Source of the DNA: Bacteriovoracaceae bacterium
GTDB lineage: Bacteria; Bdellovibrionota; Bacteriovoracia; Bacteriovoracales; Bacteriovoracaceae
DNA length: 64,000 nucleotides
Reading direction: 5' to 3'
NCBI GenBank assembly: GCA_023701435.1
Contig: JAMPXB010000003.1
Coordinates: 186,001 to 250,000, forward strand
Below the pieces are notes generated by a model, which saw only the letters and a program-made list of their open reading frames with translations, searched no databases and was not told the origin of the DNA. A program made the translations under genes and the position numbers. Positions 1 through 8,161 of the stretch are shown in pieces; position 1 is the stretch's first letter; every line of letters starts with the position of its first letter.

Positions 1-2
1 AG

Positions 3-2057
3 GTTTCCGGAGTAGTTGAAGAAGACTCATCCATGGGACTTCGCGGTTTCTCCCTCGCCCCACGGATTTATTTACCACTATCTAAACTATTAACCACCGG
101 GCTTCTCAAACCGGGGGCGACCGGTGGCTTTGCCTATCATTTTAAATTAAACGATTTAACTCTGGAAAAAGTTCAGAGAATCAAAACCTCAATCTATAAA
201 GTTATTAAAGACTCGGCCGTCAGAATCACTTTGCCTGAGGATAGCTCTGAGCAAACCGGCCGGGTGATCAATACTCTGACTAACTTTATGGCGCTTTCGG
301 CGCTGATTGGTCTAATCCTTTCTTTAGTGGGAGTTTTTTATCTCTATCAGTCTCATCTTTTGGCCCGCTTGAAGGATTTGTGTCTTTTAAATCTTCATGG
401 TCTTACTAAAAGAGAAATTATTGTCGGCATCATCGCTCAATTCAGTTTCATCTTCTTTTTGGTGGTAGTCGTTGAGCTGCTGTTTATTATTCCTTTATAC
501 AAAACCCTGGCCCCAGTCCTCTCCACCAATTTGGGCATTGAGCTAAGTCCGGAAGTGAATGTTGCTTCTGCGTTGACGGAAATTCCGTTCTTGTTTGGAC
601 TCTCATTATTTATCCTGGTGCCATTACTGCTGGGATTAATGCGCACACCAATGGGACTTCAGTTAAAGGCTTCTAAATTATCCATGGGGCGCTTCCGCTT
701 CTGGGATTTTATGCCTTTTATTGTTTCACTTTGGCTTTTTTCTTGTTACCTCGGCCATTCATTTAGAAATGGAAGCCTCTTTTTTATTTCGCTTTTAATG
801 GTCTTTCTCCTCTCAACCCTGGTAGTCAGGGGTGGACAATGGATCCTTAGGAAATTCATTAAAAATAAGGGGCTGCTGCTTCCAACAATTGAAAATGGTA
901 TTGCTCTTCGCAGCTTGTCCCGCTCAGGTCATAAACTGACTTTAAGTTTTTTGTCGCTGGCGATGGGAGCGACTCTTATTTCACTTATTCTTCAACTTGA
1001 TAAAATGATTTTGAAGGAATTCGCTCTGGATGAGAATAAGCCCTCGCTCTTTATTTTTGATATTCAAGAAGAGCAAATGGAACCATTGGTGAGTCATGCG
1101 CGGGAACAAGGTGCCCCTTTGGCCTATATCACACCTATGATTCGCGCCCGTTTGGAAAAAGTGAATGATAAAAAGTTTGTCAGAAAAAAACGCTCCTATG
1201 ATTTTAGATCCAGGGAAGATGATGAGGAGAATCGCTTTCGTAGCAACACTTTGAATCTGACCTATCGTGATTATTTGACTGGCTCCGAAAAAATCATCAG
1301 TGGTAAGCCTTTTCCTCAAGGTGGTGCTCCGGATGATCGACTACCTTATGTTTCACTGGAAAAACGTTGGGCCCAGCGAATGGATCTTGAAATTGGGGAT
1401 AAGCTCACTTTTGATATCCAGGGAGTTGAATTCGAAGGGCAGGTCCATAATATACGTGAAGTGAAGTGGACTACTTTTTATCCCAATTTCTTTGTCACCA
1501 TTGAACCAAGCCTGATTGAAGCCGCTCCAAAAACTTTTTTAGCTGTTCTGCCGGCAGGACCTAAAGAGACTAAACTCACCTTTCAGCGCTCGACAGTAGA
1601 GAAGTTTCCCAATATATCTTTTATTGATGTGGAGGAGCTGATAGGAAAGCTTTCAGGACTATTTGTCAGGGCCCGCCAGGCAATAGAAGTTATTTCCTGG
1701 CTTTCCTTAGCCGTGGGACTAGTGATTCTTTATGGACTCTCTCATGATCAGGTCTATCGCCGTTACTATGATCTGGCCTTAATGAAGAGTCTGGGATTTT
1801 CTTCCACGCGCCTCAGATTAAATCTTCTTTATGAGTTCGGGGTCCTTTTTCTATCGGCCATGACCTTGGGATTATTTCTAGGTTGGATGATTGCTCAAAT
1901 CGTGGGGAGGGAAGTTTTTAAGCTGGCACTAAGCGTAGACTGGGACAGGCTGTTATACCCGGCAGGGCTTTTAACAATCCTTTGTTTAGTCACGATTATG
2001 GCCTCTTCGTGGCGCGCAGTGAGGGCCCGACCAAGAGAGCTTTTATCGGACTCTTAA
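3..2057 (+). CDS. FtsX-type ABC transporter permease, 5'-truncated by window edge
   Basis: The reading frame is open to the left edge, so the protein starts upstream of the window; about 685 residues are visible. Hydrophobic blocks near the start, in the middle and at the C-terminus flank a soluble periplasmic region, the two-bundle layout of large FtsX/YbbP-like permeases (about 800 residues in the family). The C-terminal bundle contains a 'LMKSLGFSSTRLR' stretch typical of FtsX domains. Such permeases work with an ATPase, usually encoded directly upstream, in exporting or extracting lipids, lipoproteins or small molecules at the inner membrane. The ATPase would lie outside the window, so the substrate cannot be named. 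Confidence 0.8.
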   Translation, partial: VSGVVEEDSSMGLRGFSLAPRIYLPLSKLLTTGLLKPGATGGFAYHFKLNDLTLEKVQRIKTSIYKVIKDSAVRITLPEDSSEQTGRVINTLTNFMALSALIGLILSLVGVFYLYQSHLLARLKDLCLLNLHGLTKREIIVGIIAQFSFIFFLVVVVELLFIIPLYKTLAPVLSTNLGIELSPEVNVASALTEIPFLFGLSLFILVPLLLGLMRTPMGLQLKASKLSMGRFRFWDFMPFIVSLWLFSCYLGHSFRNGSLFFISLLMVFLLSTLVVRGGQWILRKFIKNKGLLLPTIENGIALRSLSRSGHKLTLSFLSLAMGATLISLILQLDKMILKEFALDENKPSLFIFDIQEEQMEPLVSHAREQGAPLAYITPMIRARLEKVNDKKFVRKKRSYDFRSREDDEENRFRSNTLNLTYRDYLTGSEKIISGKPFPQGGAPDDRLPYVSLEKRWAQRMDLEIGDKLTFDIQGVEFEGQVHNIREVKWTTFYPNFFVTIEPSLIEAAPKTFLAVLPAGPKETKLTFQRSTVEKFPNISFIDVEELIGKLSGLFVRARQAIEVISWLSLAVGLVILYGLSHDQVYRRYYDLALMKSLGFSSTRLRLNLLYEFGVLFLSAMTLGLFLGWMIAQIVGREVFKLALSVDWDRLLYPAGLLTILCLVTIMASSWRAVRARPRELLSDS

Positions 2058-2105
2058 TGGGCCTTTTTCCTTTCCTTATAAGACTGGAGTCATTAAAATT
2101 GCACC

Positions 2106-2780
2106 ATGTTCGACATTGAATTCAGCCATAACGCTTTGATGGCCTTCTTTTCACAATATGCCTATCAGCCAGCCTACGTGTATGGATTCATCACCTTGTT
2201 CATGTTTGCCAGTTCCTTTGGATTACCTGTTCCAGAAGAATTAGTTCTGGTAACAGCAGGGCTTGTGGCCTACATGGCCCATAACCCCGATAAATTCCCA
2301 CCTCCTTATGACGGAGCCGAAGGGGTTAATGTTCTTACTCTCGCGGTCGTTTGTTTCCTGGCGGTCTTTCTCAGTGATTTCATTGTTTATCTCATAGGTA
2401 AATTTTTTGGCGGCAAGATTATCAAAACCAAGTTCTTTCAAAAACAAGTAGCAGGAAAAGGTTTTGATAGGATTAACTCTTGGTTTCAAAAATACGGTGG
2501 ATGGGCCTGCGGCATTTTCCGTTTCACCCCAGGTCTAAGATTTCCCGGGCATATGAGTTGCGGTTTATTAGGCATTCCTCTCTGGAAGTTTGCGTTAGTC
2601 GACGGTCTTGCAGCAATAATCTCTGTGCCCACTCAGGTTTATTTCGTGGCCACTTATGGCGAAATCATTCTAAACAAGATTGCTGAATTTAAAATTATTG
2701 CAGTGTCGGTACTAGGAGCGGTTTTGGTTATTTGGCTGATTCGCAAAATCTATCTAAAAAACGTCCGTAAAAACGCCTAA
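2106..2780 (+). CDS. DedA family (VTT domain) inner-membrane protein
   Basis: This 224-residue membrane protein carries the DedA signatures: a 'GLPVPEE' segment near residue 40 and the arginine motif 'FRFTPGLRFPG' near residues 138-148, followed by C-terminal membrane segments. DedA proteins are proton-motive-force-dependent membrane proteins, some of which flip undecaprenyl phosphate or phospholipids. It starts 48 bases after the FtsX gene. No clear ribosome binding site lies directly before the ATG (a GGAG is about 13 bases upstream). Its stop overlaps by four bases the stop of the convergent gene at 2777. Which lipid it handles cannot be told from sequence. Confidence 0.85.
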   Translation: MFDIEFSHNALMAFFSQYAYQPAYVYGFITLFMFASSFGLPVPEELVLVTAGLVAYMAHNPDKFPPPYDGAEGVNVLTLAVVCFLAVFLSDFIVYLIGKFFGGKIIKTKFFQKQVAGKGFDRINSWFQKYGGWACGIFRFTPGLRFPGHMSCGLLGIPLWKFALVDGLAAIISVPTQVYFVATYGEIILNKIAEFKIIAVSVLGAVLVIWLIRKIYLKNVRKNA

Positions 2781-3271
2781 ATAAAAATCTCACAGGCTTC
2801 TTCTAGCTTAAGTGCCAGTTCTTTTCTAAATTGGGCCAGGTCGTTGTACTCAAACTTTACAGTTTTGCTTAAGCGGCGATTTTCGTCTTCAAAATCAGGC
2901 CAGCCCCAATTGATAACGGCCACAATTTCAAGCTTTCCGTGATCAGGGGTGAGTTCTTCAACATTGCACAGGAGTTCATAATTAACGGCCGGCCCCTGGG
3001 ATTTAGGCACAGCTTTAGCGAGCTCAATAATGCCTTTTTTGGCAACGGGGTTCTGGATCTTAAGAGCGTCCACCATAGAAAGTTCAGAGGATTTGGCACC
3101 CCAGAGGTGGGGGGCCAGGGAGATGGTTTTCAGATTCTTGTCGGTGGTGGTTTCAATATAGCGGTAATAAAAATTATCCATTGTTTGAAACAGGTACTCA
3201 AAGAGTTTTGCTTCATCACCAAAGCTTGAGCGGATTTTTTCCTGCCACTCTTGAATCTGATTATCACTCAT
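2777..3271 (-). CDS. hypothetical protein of 164 residues, downstream of prenyl synthase
   Basis: I do not recognise this family. It is a soluble, acidic, mixed alpha/beta-looking protein with no signal peptide or membrane segment. A good ribosome binding site (AGAGGAAA) precedes the ATG, which is 14 bases after the stop of the prenyl diphosphate synthase gene, so the two are almost certainly co-transcribed. A conserved-looking patch is 'VINWGWPDFEDENRR' near residues 120-134. The last four bases overlap the end of the convergent DedA gene. Context suggests a housekeeping role linked to isoprenoid synthesis, but this is only guilt by association. Confidence 0.65.
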   Translation of the reverse strand: MSDNQIQEWQEKIRSSFGDEAKLFEYLFQTMDNFYYRYIETTTDKNLKTISLAPHLWGAKSSELSMVDALKIQNPVAKKGIIELAKAVPKSQGPAVNYELLCNVEELTPDHGKLEIVAVINWGWPDFEDENRRLSKTVKFEYNDLAQFRKELALKLEEACEIFI

Positions 3272-3285
3272 GATTTTCCTCTCGA

Positions 3286-4233
3286 TTAAAGAGACAGGAG
3301 GCCAGTGTAATTGGATTGGATTTTATTCAGAGTCAGCTCAAAAAACGGAATTAATTCTTCCTGGTTTTTTTTATGACAAAGGTCGCTGAAAATAGAAATC
3401 AATTTATCTTTTTCAAAATTAATTGTTTCATGAACGGCCTTGATGGCATTTAAATACTGCTCATCATTCCAAGGAAGTTCTTTGGTCTCACCATTTTTCA
3501 AGGCATAGATCGGACGATAGAGATTGGGGTAAAGCTCTATAAGTTTTAAGGTGACGTAATTGAGCTGGCCGTTGATGATGTCCTGGAAAGGCGGTCTTCC
3601 ACTTTGTGTGAAGCCGTCGACGATATCATCGGCCATCTGAAAAATGAGACCAATTCTTTCGCCCATGGTGGCCATGGTTTTAATATCAGTATAGCCTGCG
3701 AGTTTGGCCGGTGTGGTACAACAGTAGCGGATGAGGCTGCCTGTTTTTTTGATACAAATCTGTTCCAGGTCTTCAAATCGCACTTGGGATTTGGATTTTA
3801 GTTCATATTGGAGCCATTCGCCATCGGCCAGGTCCTGAATGCAAACAGTAAGATCGATAAGAAGCTCACTGTTATTATTTCGGGCCAGTTCGCCCATGAT
3901 GGTGGCCAGAACATAGTCACCAGCAAGGATCGCCGTGGTGTTATCTCTTATTGAATTTAATGTAGGATGGTTTCTTCTCTTATCAGAATCATCAATGACA
4001 TCATCATGAATTAAGCTCGCCAAGTGGGTGAGTTCCACGGCGCGGGCATAAGTGGTCAGTTCATTGTGAGGAAGGCCAAAGACCTTTCCCATAAGAAACA
4101 AGAGAGCAGGTCTGAATTTCTTCCCGCCGGCACCAATCAAATCGTTCAGCTCTTCGGTTAAAGCGCTGACAGTTTTATCAGTCATTCCTAACTGTAAATC
4201 GTCCAGATTGTGTTTGAGCTCTTGGAGTGTCAT
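3286..4233 (-). CDS. polyprenyl diphosphate synthase (trans-isoprenyl, IspB-like)
   Basis: A 315-residue E-type prenyltransferase that elongates farnesyl or geranyl diphosphate with isopentenyl diphosphate units, giving the side chain of quinones. The first aspartate-rich motif is 'HDDVIDDSDKRR' near residues 75-86 and the second is 'ADDIVDG' around residue 200. A 'GGKKFRPAL' basic substrate-binding motif lies near residue 37. The ATG at 4233 is chosen over an upstream TTG because AAGGAA lies nine bases before it. It heads a minus-strand operon with the small gene at 2777. Product chain length cannot be predicted reliably. Confidence 0.88.
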   Translation of the reverse strand: MTLQELKHNLDDLQLGMTDKTVSALTEELNDLIGAGGKKFRPALLFLMGKVFGLPHNELTTYARAVELTHLASLIHDDVIDDSDKRRNHPTLNSIRDNTTAILAGDYVLATIMGELARNNNSELLIDLTVCIQDLADGEWLQYELKSKSQVRFEDLEQICIKKTGSLIRYCCTTPAKLAGYTDIKTMATMGERIGLIFQMADDIVDGFTQSGRPPFQDIINGQLNYVTLKLIELYPNLYRPIYALKNGETKELPWNDEQYLNAIKAVHETINFEKDKLISIFSDLCHKKNQEELIPFFELTLNKIQSNYTGLLSL

Positions 4234-4327
4234 GGTCAAGTTTCCTTAAGTTTCAGGATAGTAAGTGAATTTATGGCCTTAGGCAAGAAAACCCCTCATA
4301 ATGAATGGATAAAATCAGGAGGACTGC

Positions 4328-4861
4328 ATGAAGCTTTTAATGTTTTTAATCATGACACTTGCGAGCACTGCTTTTGGACAGGAAATTTACAAGATCAGCG
4401 AGAAGAGTATTAAGGGTGAGGATTTTAAGATGGAAAGCCTCAAAGGGAAGGCCGTTTTAATCGTCAATATTGCGTCAAAATGTGGGTACACTTATCAACT
4501 TGAAGGTCTTGAGGGTCTCTACAAAAAATATAAAGACAAAGGTTTTGTGGTGTTAGGAGTTCCTACCAATGATTTTGGCGGACAGACACCGCAGGATGAC
4601 CAGGGTATGCTGGAGTTTTGTCAGAAAAATTATGATGTTACTTTTCCTATTCTGACTAAGAAAACAGTTTCCGGGGACGAGAAGCGCGAGCTTTATAAGT
4701 ACCTCACAGAAAAAACTCCTAAGCAGTATCAGGGAAAGGTTGATTGGAATTTTGAAAAATTTCTGGTGAATAAAGAAGGTGCTGTCGTTGGTCGCTACAA
4801 GTCAGCAATTCATCTGGATGACGAAACATTAATCAAAAAAATCGAAGAGACCCTGAAATAA
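4328..4861 (+). CDS. periplasmic glutathione peroxidase family protein
   Basis: This 177-residue thioredoxin-fold peroxidase has an N-terminal hydrophobic signal peptide ending near 'STAFGQ', so it is probably exported. The peroxidatic cysteine sits in 'NIASKCGYT', followed by the family segments 'GVPTNDFGGQ' and 'WNFEKFLVN', the latter holding the catalytic Trp-Asn pair. It is a cysteine (not selenocysteine) form and lacks tetramerisation insertions, so the likely reductant is a thioredoxin-like protein rather than glutathione. An AGGAG ribosome binding site precedes the ATG. It is a single-gene unit between a divergent prenyl synthase and the TonB operon. Confidence 0.92.
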   Translation: MKLLMFLIMTLASTAFGQEIYKISEKSIKGEDFKMESLKGKAVLIVNIASKCGYTYQLEGLEGLYKKYKDKGFVVLGVPTNDFGGQTPQDDQGMLEFCQKNYDVTFPILTKKTVSGDEKRELYKYLTEKTPKQYQGKVDWNFEKFLVNKEGAVVGRYKSAIHLDDETLIKKIEETLK

Positions 4862-4955
4862 CCTGTTTCCCGGAGTCTTCTATTGACCCCGAAAACTTGA
4901 AATTCTGGGCACTTAAAAAACCAGTAATTTTGCCATGGGGCATGGACTTTACAGG

Positions 4956-4980
4956 GTGTTTGGTATATAAAACACTCCTA
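4956..4980 (+). promoter_or_regulatory. extended -10 promoter and small dyad directly before tonB-like gene
   Basis: The sequence TGGTATATA at 4961-4969 is an extended -10 element (TGnTATAAT type). It is flanked by a dyad GTGTTT (4956-4961) and AAACAC (4970-4975). The start codon at 4980 is only about 10 bases beyond the -10 element and has no Shine-Dalgarno sequence, so the transcript may be leaderless or nearly so. The dyad could be an operator. Confidence 0.45.
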
Positions 4981-5588
4981 TGACAAAGAGTTATTTCACA
5001 CACCTTAGTACAATCTTTCTGATCCATGGTTTGTTCTTTCTGGGGACGTGGCAGATTTCAAATAATGATTATGTCCGTGCTAGCCTCTCTAAAATTGGTA
5101 CTGGAGTCTTAAAACTTCAGATTGCCTCAGCAGTGATGACCCCAGTTGTTCCTAAGAAAGTTCAAAAAGTTCTCCCAAGAAATCCTAATAAACCTAAAGT
5201 TGCACCAATTGTCCCCCAAGAAGTACCTGCTGCATCACAGCCTACAGAATCTGTGGCCCAGGGGTCAGAGTTTGGAACAAGTTCCAAAGGTAAGTCTGAC
5301 ATTATTTCAATTTATAAGGCAGAGCTTCGGGCAAGAATTGACCAGAACAAATACTATCCATCTCTGAGCCGACGATTGGGCCAGACTGGAACTGTTATCG
5401 TCGCCTTTACGTTACTTCACGACGGTAATATCATTAACGTCAGAATTGATAGACCATCCCGTTATGAGCGTTTGAATGATTCGGCCTTAAATGCTGTAAA
5501 AAAAGTCGAACGTTTCAAGCCGATTCCAAAAGAGTTGGGCGAAGGAAAGATGGATATTAAAGTTCCTGTAAAATTTGTTACCATTTAG
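4980..5588 (+). CDS. TonB-family energy transducer
   Basis: A 202-residue protein with the TonB plan: an N-terminal membrane anchor (residues 8-25), a proline/lysine-rich periplasmic spacer (about residues 53-85) and a C-terminal TonB domain with 'KYYPSLSRRLGQTGTVIVAF' and 'ALNAVKKVERFKPIP'. It would carry proton-motive-force energy from ExbB/ExbD to outer-membrane receptors. The two following genes encode ExbB and ExbD, completing the complex. The spacer is short, as in many non-enteric TonB proteins. No TonB-dependent receptor is encoded nearby, so the cargo is unknown. Confidence 0.88.
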   Translation: MTKSYFTHLSTIFLIHGLFFLGTWQISNNDYVRASLSKIGTGVLKLQIASAVMTPVVPKKVQKVLPRNPNKPKVAPIVPQEVPAASQPTESVAQGSEFGTSSKGKSDIISIYKAELRARIDQNKYYPSLSRRLGQTGTVIVAFTLLHDGNIINVRIDRPSRYERLNDSALNAVKKVERFKPIPKELGEGKMDIKVPVKFVTI

Positions 5589-5608
5589 TCTTTTATAAAA
5601 GGAATTTT

Positions 5609-6133
5609 ATGCGCTTGATTGATTTCATCAATGCTGGTGGGTCGATTACCTGGATCCTCGTTGCTATGAACATTTTAGGTCTTTCATTAATCTTGTGGAG
5701 GCTGTTCATTTTTAAGGATTTCAAAAGTCGAATTCTGGATGAGGCCAAGCTCGTGGCCGGTGAGATGAAAACTAAGTTTGAAACAACGAAGCTGATTGAT
5801 CACTTAGATTTAGTCAAAGATGCTATTTCACAGCGAGTGCATGAGCTGGAATTTGGCATGACAACGATTAAAGTTATCGCCACTACGGCACCTCTCTTGG
5901 GACTTCTGGGAACCGTTATCGGGATCTATGAAGCTTTCCAGGTAATTTCTTCCACTGGATTATCTGACCCCGGGCAGTTTGCTTCCGGGATTTCATTGGC
6001 ACTTATCACTACTATCGTTGGTCTGATTGTCGCGATTCCTCATTATATCGCTCACAATTATCTGTCAGGTGAATTGGATTCACTTGAAATCAAGATGGAA
6101 AAACACATCGGCCCGATGTTAAAAGGCGAGTAG
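5609..6133 (+). CDS. exbB: ExbB/TolQ/MotA-family proton channel subunit
   Basis: This 174-residue inner-membrane protein has an N-terminal membrane helix and a C-terminal pair of helices with the family core 'TTAPLLGLLGTVIGIYEAF' (about residues 92-110) and 'GISLALITTIVGLIVAIP'. With ExbD it forms the proton channel that energises TonB. An AAAGGAA site precedes the ATG, 20 bases after tonB, and exbD starts three bases after its stop. It could equally be called TolQ, but the TonB-type upstream partner and absence of TolA/TolB favour ExbB. Confidence 0.9.
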   Translation: MRLIDFINAGGSITWILVAMNILGLSLILWRLFIFKDFKSRILDEAKLVAGEMKTKFETTKLIDHLDLVKDAISQRVHELEFGMTTIKVIATTAPLLGLLGTVIGIYEAFQVISSTGLSDPGQFASGISLALITTIVGLIVAIPHYIAHNYLSGELDSLEIKMEKHIGPMLKGE

Positions 6134-6136
6134 ATC

Positions 6137-6532
6137 ATGGGACGCAGACAACGCCGGGAATCCCTGGCCATGGATCTCACTCCACTTATCGATATGGTGT
6201 TTCTTCTTCTCGTTTTCTTCCTGGTAACATCCACCTTTAAGAAAGACGAGCTGGCGCTGCTTTTGAAATTACCAAAAGTGGAGGAAGGTACAGGAACTGA
6301 AAAGAAAGTTGAGCAATTAACCATTGAACTTTCCAGTGACCAAATTGCCGTTAACGGCAAGAAGTCTTCGATCGAAGAGTTACCGGCCACCTTTGCCAAG
6401 ACTAATAAAGAAACGCTAGTTAATTTAAGAGTTGATGGGGAAGTGAAGTATACCCGGCTGGTTAAAGTTCTGGATCTTCTTCAGGCCAATAAGCTTGAAA
6501 ACATTTCTCTGATCACTGACAAAGACAAATAA
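6137..6532 (+). CDS. exbD: ExbD/TolR-family biopolymer transport protein
   Basis: A 131-residue protein with one N-terminal membrane segment carrying the proton-accepting aspartate in 'DLTPLIDMVFLLLVFFLV' (about residues 13-30), then a periplasmic domain. It is the third gene of the tonB-exbB-exbD operon and is followed by a strong terminator. It pairs with the ExbB protein encoded just upstream. Confidence 0.92.
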   Translation: MGRRQRRESLAMDLTPLIDMVFLLLVFFLVTSTFKKDELALLLKLPKVEEGTGTEKKVEQLTIELSSDQIAVNGKKSSIEELPATFAKTNKETLVNLRVDGEVKYTRLVKVLDLLQANKLENISLITDKDK

Positions 6533-6542
6533 ATCCCTCCCG

Positions 6543-6575
6543 CCGGCCGGGTTTTTCCTGGCCGGTTCTTTTTTT
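6543..6575 (+). terminator. Rho-independent terminator after exbD
   Basis: A nine-base-pair GC-rich stem (6543-6551 with 6557-6565, one G-T wobble) with a five-T loop is followed by TTCTTTTTTT. It ends the tonB-exbB-exbD transcript. Confidence 0.9.
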
Positions 6576-6664
6576 AAAATCCCTATTGTCATAAATCGCT
6601 TCATTAAGATAAGTTTCCCTATATTTAAACAACTGCTTAAAACACTTGTATATCGGGAATTGCC

Positions 6665-8158
6665 ATGCTTAAGTTCTTGAAATTATTATTCGTTCTTCCA
6701 TTTATCCTTACATCTCAAATAGCTGCTGCCACTTTTAAGCTTTCCGAGGAAAGTTTAGATCAGGTGGCCCTTAAGGGTTCTCCACAAATTGATCAGATAG
6801 AAGCGGCTTTTTATAATGCTGCGGTTGAAGAAGGGGAAGAGTCTCAGAAATACTCGCCTGAGCTTTTTGGCCAGGCCTCATACTCACAAACAGAGGAAAG
6901 ATCGCTCATTTTATTCCAACCTGTATTCACTCCGATTAAGCAGGCACGTCTGGGTGTGCAGAAAAAATTTAAAGAAGGCCTTGATACCAGTGCTTATGTC
7001 ATGACTGATCAAAGATCTGCTCAATCTGCTTTTGTTGGAAAGCTGGCCGATGCCACAATGACGACGTTGGCCTTCACCGTCCAGATGGATCTTTGGAAAA
7101 ATATTTTAGGAAGGCTCAGCAAAGCTGAACTTGAGTCGGCGGCACTTGAAAAGAAAAGGGCCCAGATTGAAAAAGATATTCAGTTAAAAGCATTCAAAAT
7201 TTCTCTCAGAAGAGTTTATTGGTCTTTGGTCGCCAATAATGAAGCGACCAAGATTTCTAGAGAACTTTTAAAAACGGCCAAGTCACAGTTGGAGGAATCT
7301 AAGCTGCGACTAAAAAACGCCGTGGCAGAAGCTGATGAGGTTGCCAGGTATGAGGCCCAGGTGGCATCCCGCGAGGGAACTCTCTTGTATCTGGAATATC
7401 AGCGAGAGCTTTTTTTGAAGCAGTTACGAAATCTCTTACCAGAACTTGCCGCTCACGAAATAGAACTTGAGAAGTATGATCTGCAAAAAAATATAACTGA
7501 AGTCATTGCCTGTACTGCCACTATTGCCCAACAGCGAAAAGTTCCCTATCAGTACACTCATTACGATGAATCGGTCGCACTCCTTAGACAAATTAAGAGT
7601 AACAATGCCTTGATTAACTCTCGCTACGCTGATGCTGATGTGAAACTTTTTGGAACACTCAAGTCCACCGGTATTGGTTCAGAAACCATTAACGATCGCC
7701 TGACTCGCGGAAGTTATGGGGAATCAATAAGTGATCAACTGGAAAATAATAGAACGGGATTTGAAGTCGGAGTGAACTTTGTTTTGCCTTTAGGAGAGGT
7801 GAAGGAAGGGACCCAGAAAGTTAAAGAACTCTATGATGAGAAGAGACTGCTTAATTTGATTAATGGAACCAATGTCCAGGTAGAGACGACGCATCTTCAG
7901 TTATCCAGGTCCGTCATGCTTTTAGCTGATGTTATCCGTACCCAGAAAGTAAGTTCGGAGCAGCTTTCAAAAAGACTAAAACTCATGCGCCGAAAATATG
8001 AGCAGGCAAGAGTCGGTGTTGATGAAATCGTTTTTGATCAGGACGCCTTACTGAATTCCGAACTGAACACCATTGATACCCAATTGCAGATTCTTAATAC
8101 GTTATTTGACTATCTGGTCATTTTTACTGAAACACCTTGTTCGTTTAACAGGAACTAA
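6665..8158 (+). CDS. TolC-family outer-membrane efflux channel
   Basis: This 497-residue protein has a signal peptide ending near 'SQIAAA' and long heptad-rich helices ('KSQLEESKLRLKNAVAEADEV', and a matching second repeat near residues 435-475), the helical-hairpin design of TolC proteins. It forms the outer-membrane exit duct of a tripartite pump. The RND transporter gene begins three bases after its stop and a TetR regulator follows. No periplasmic adaptor gene is present in the operon, which is unusual. The ribosome binding site is weak. Confidence 0.85.
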   Translation: MLKFLKLLFVLPFILTSQIAAATFKLSEESLDQVALKGSPQIDQIEAAFYNAAVEEGEESQKYSPELFGQASYSQTEERSLILFQPVFTPIKQARLGVQKKFKEGLDTSAYVMTDQRSAQSAFVGKLADATMTTLAFTVQMDLWKNILGRLSKAELESAALEKKRAQIEKDIQLKAFKISLRRVYWSLVANNEATKISRELLKTAKSQLEESKLRLKNAVAEADEVARYEAQVASREGTLLYLEYQRELFLKQLRNLLPELAAHEIELEKYDLQKNITEVIACTATIAQQRKVPYQYTHYDESVALLRQIKSNNALINSRYADADVKLFGTLKSTGIGSETINDRLTRGSYGESISDQLENNRTGFEVGVNFVLPLGEVKEGTQKVKELYDEKRLLNLINGTNVQVETTHLQLSRSVMLLADVIRTQKVSSEQLSKRLKLMRRKYEQARVGVDEIVFDQDALLNSELNTIDTQLQILNTLFDYLVIFTETPCSFNRN

Positions 8159-8161
8159 TAT

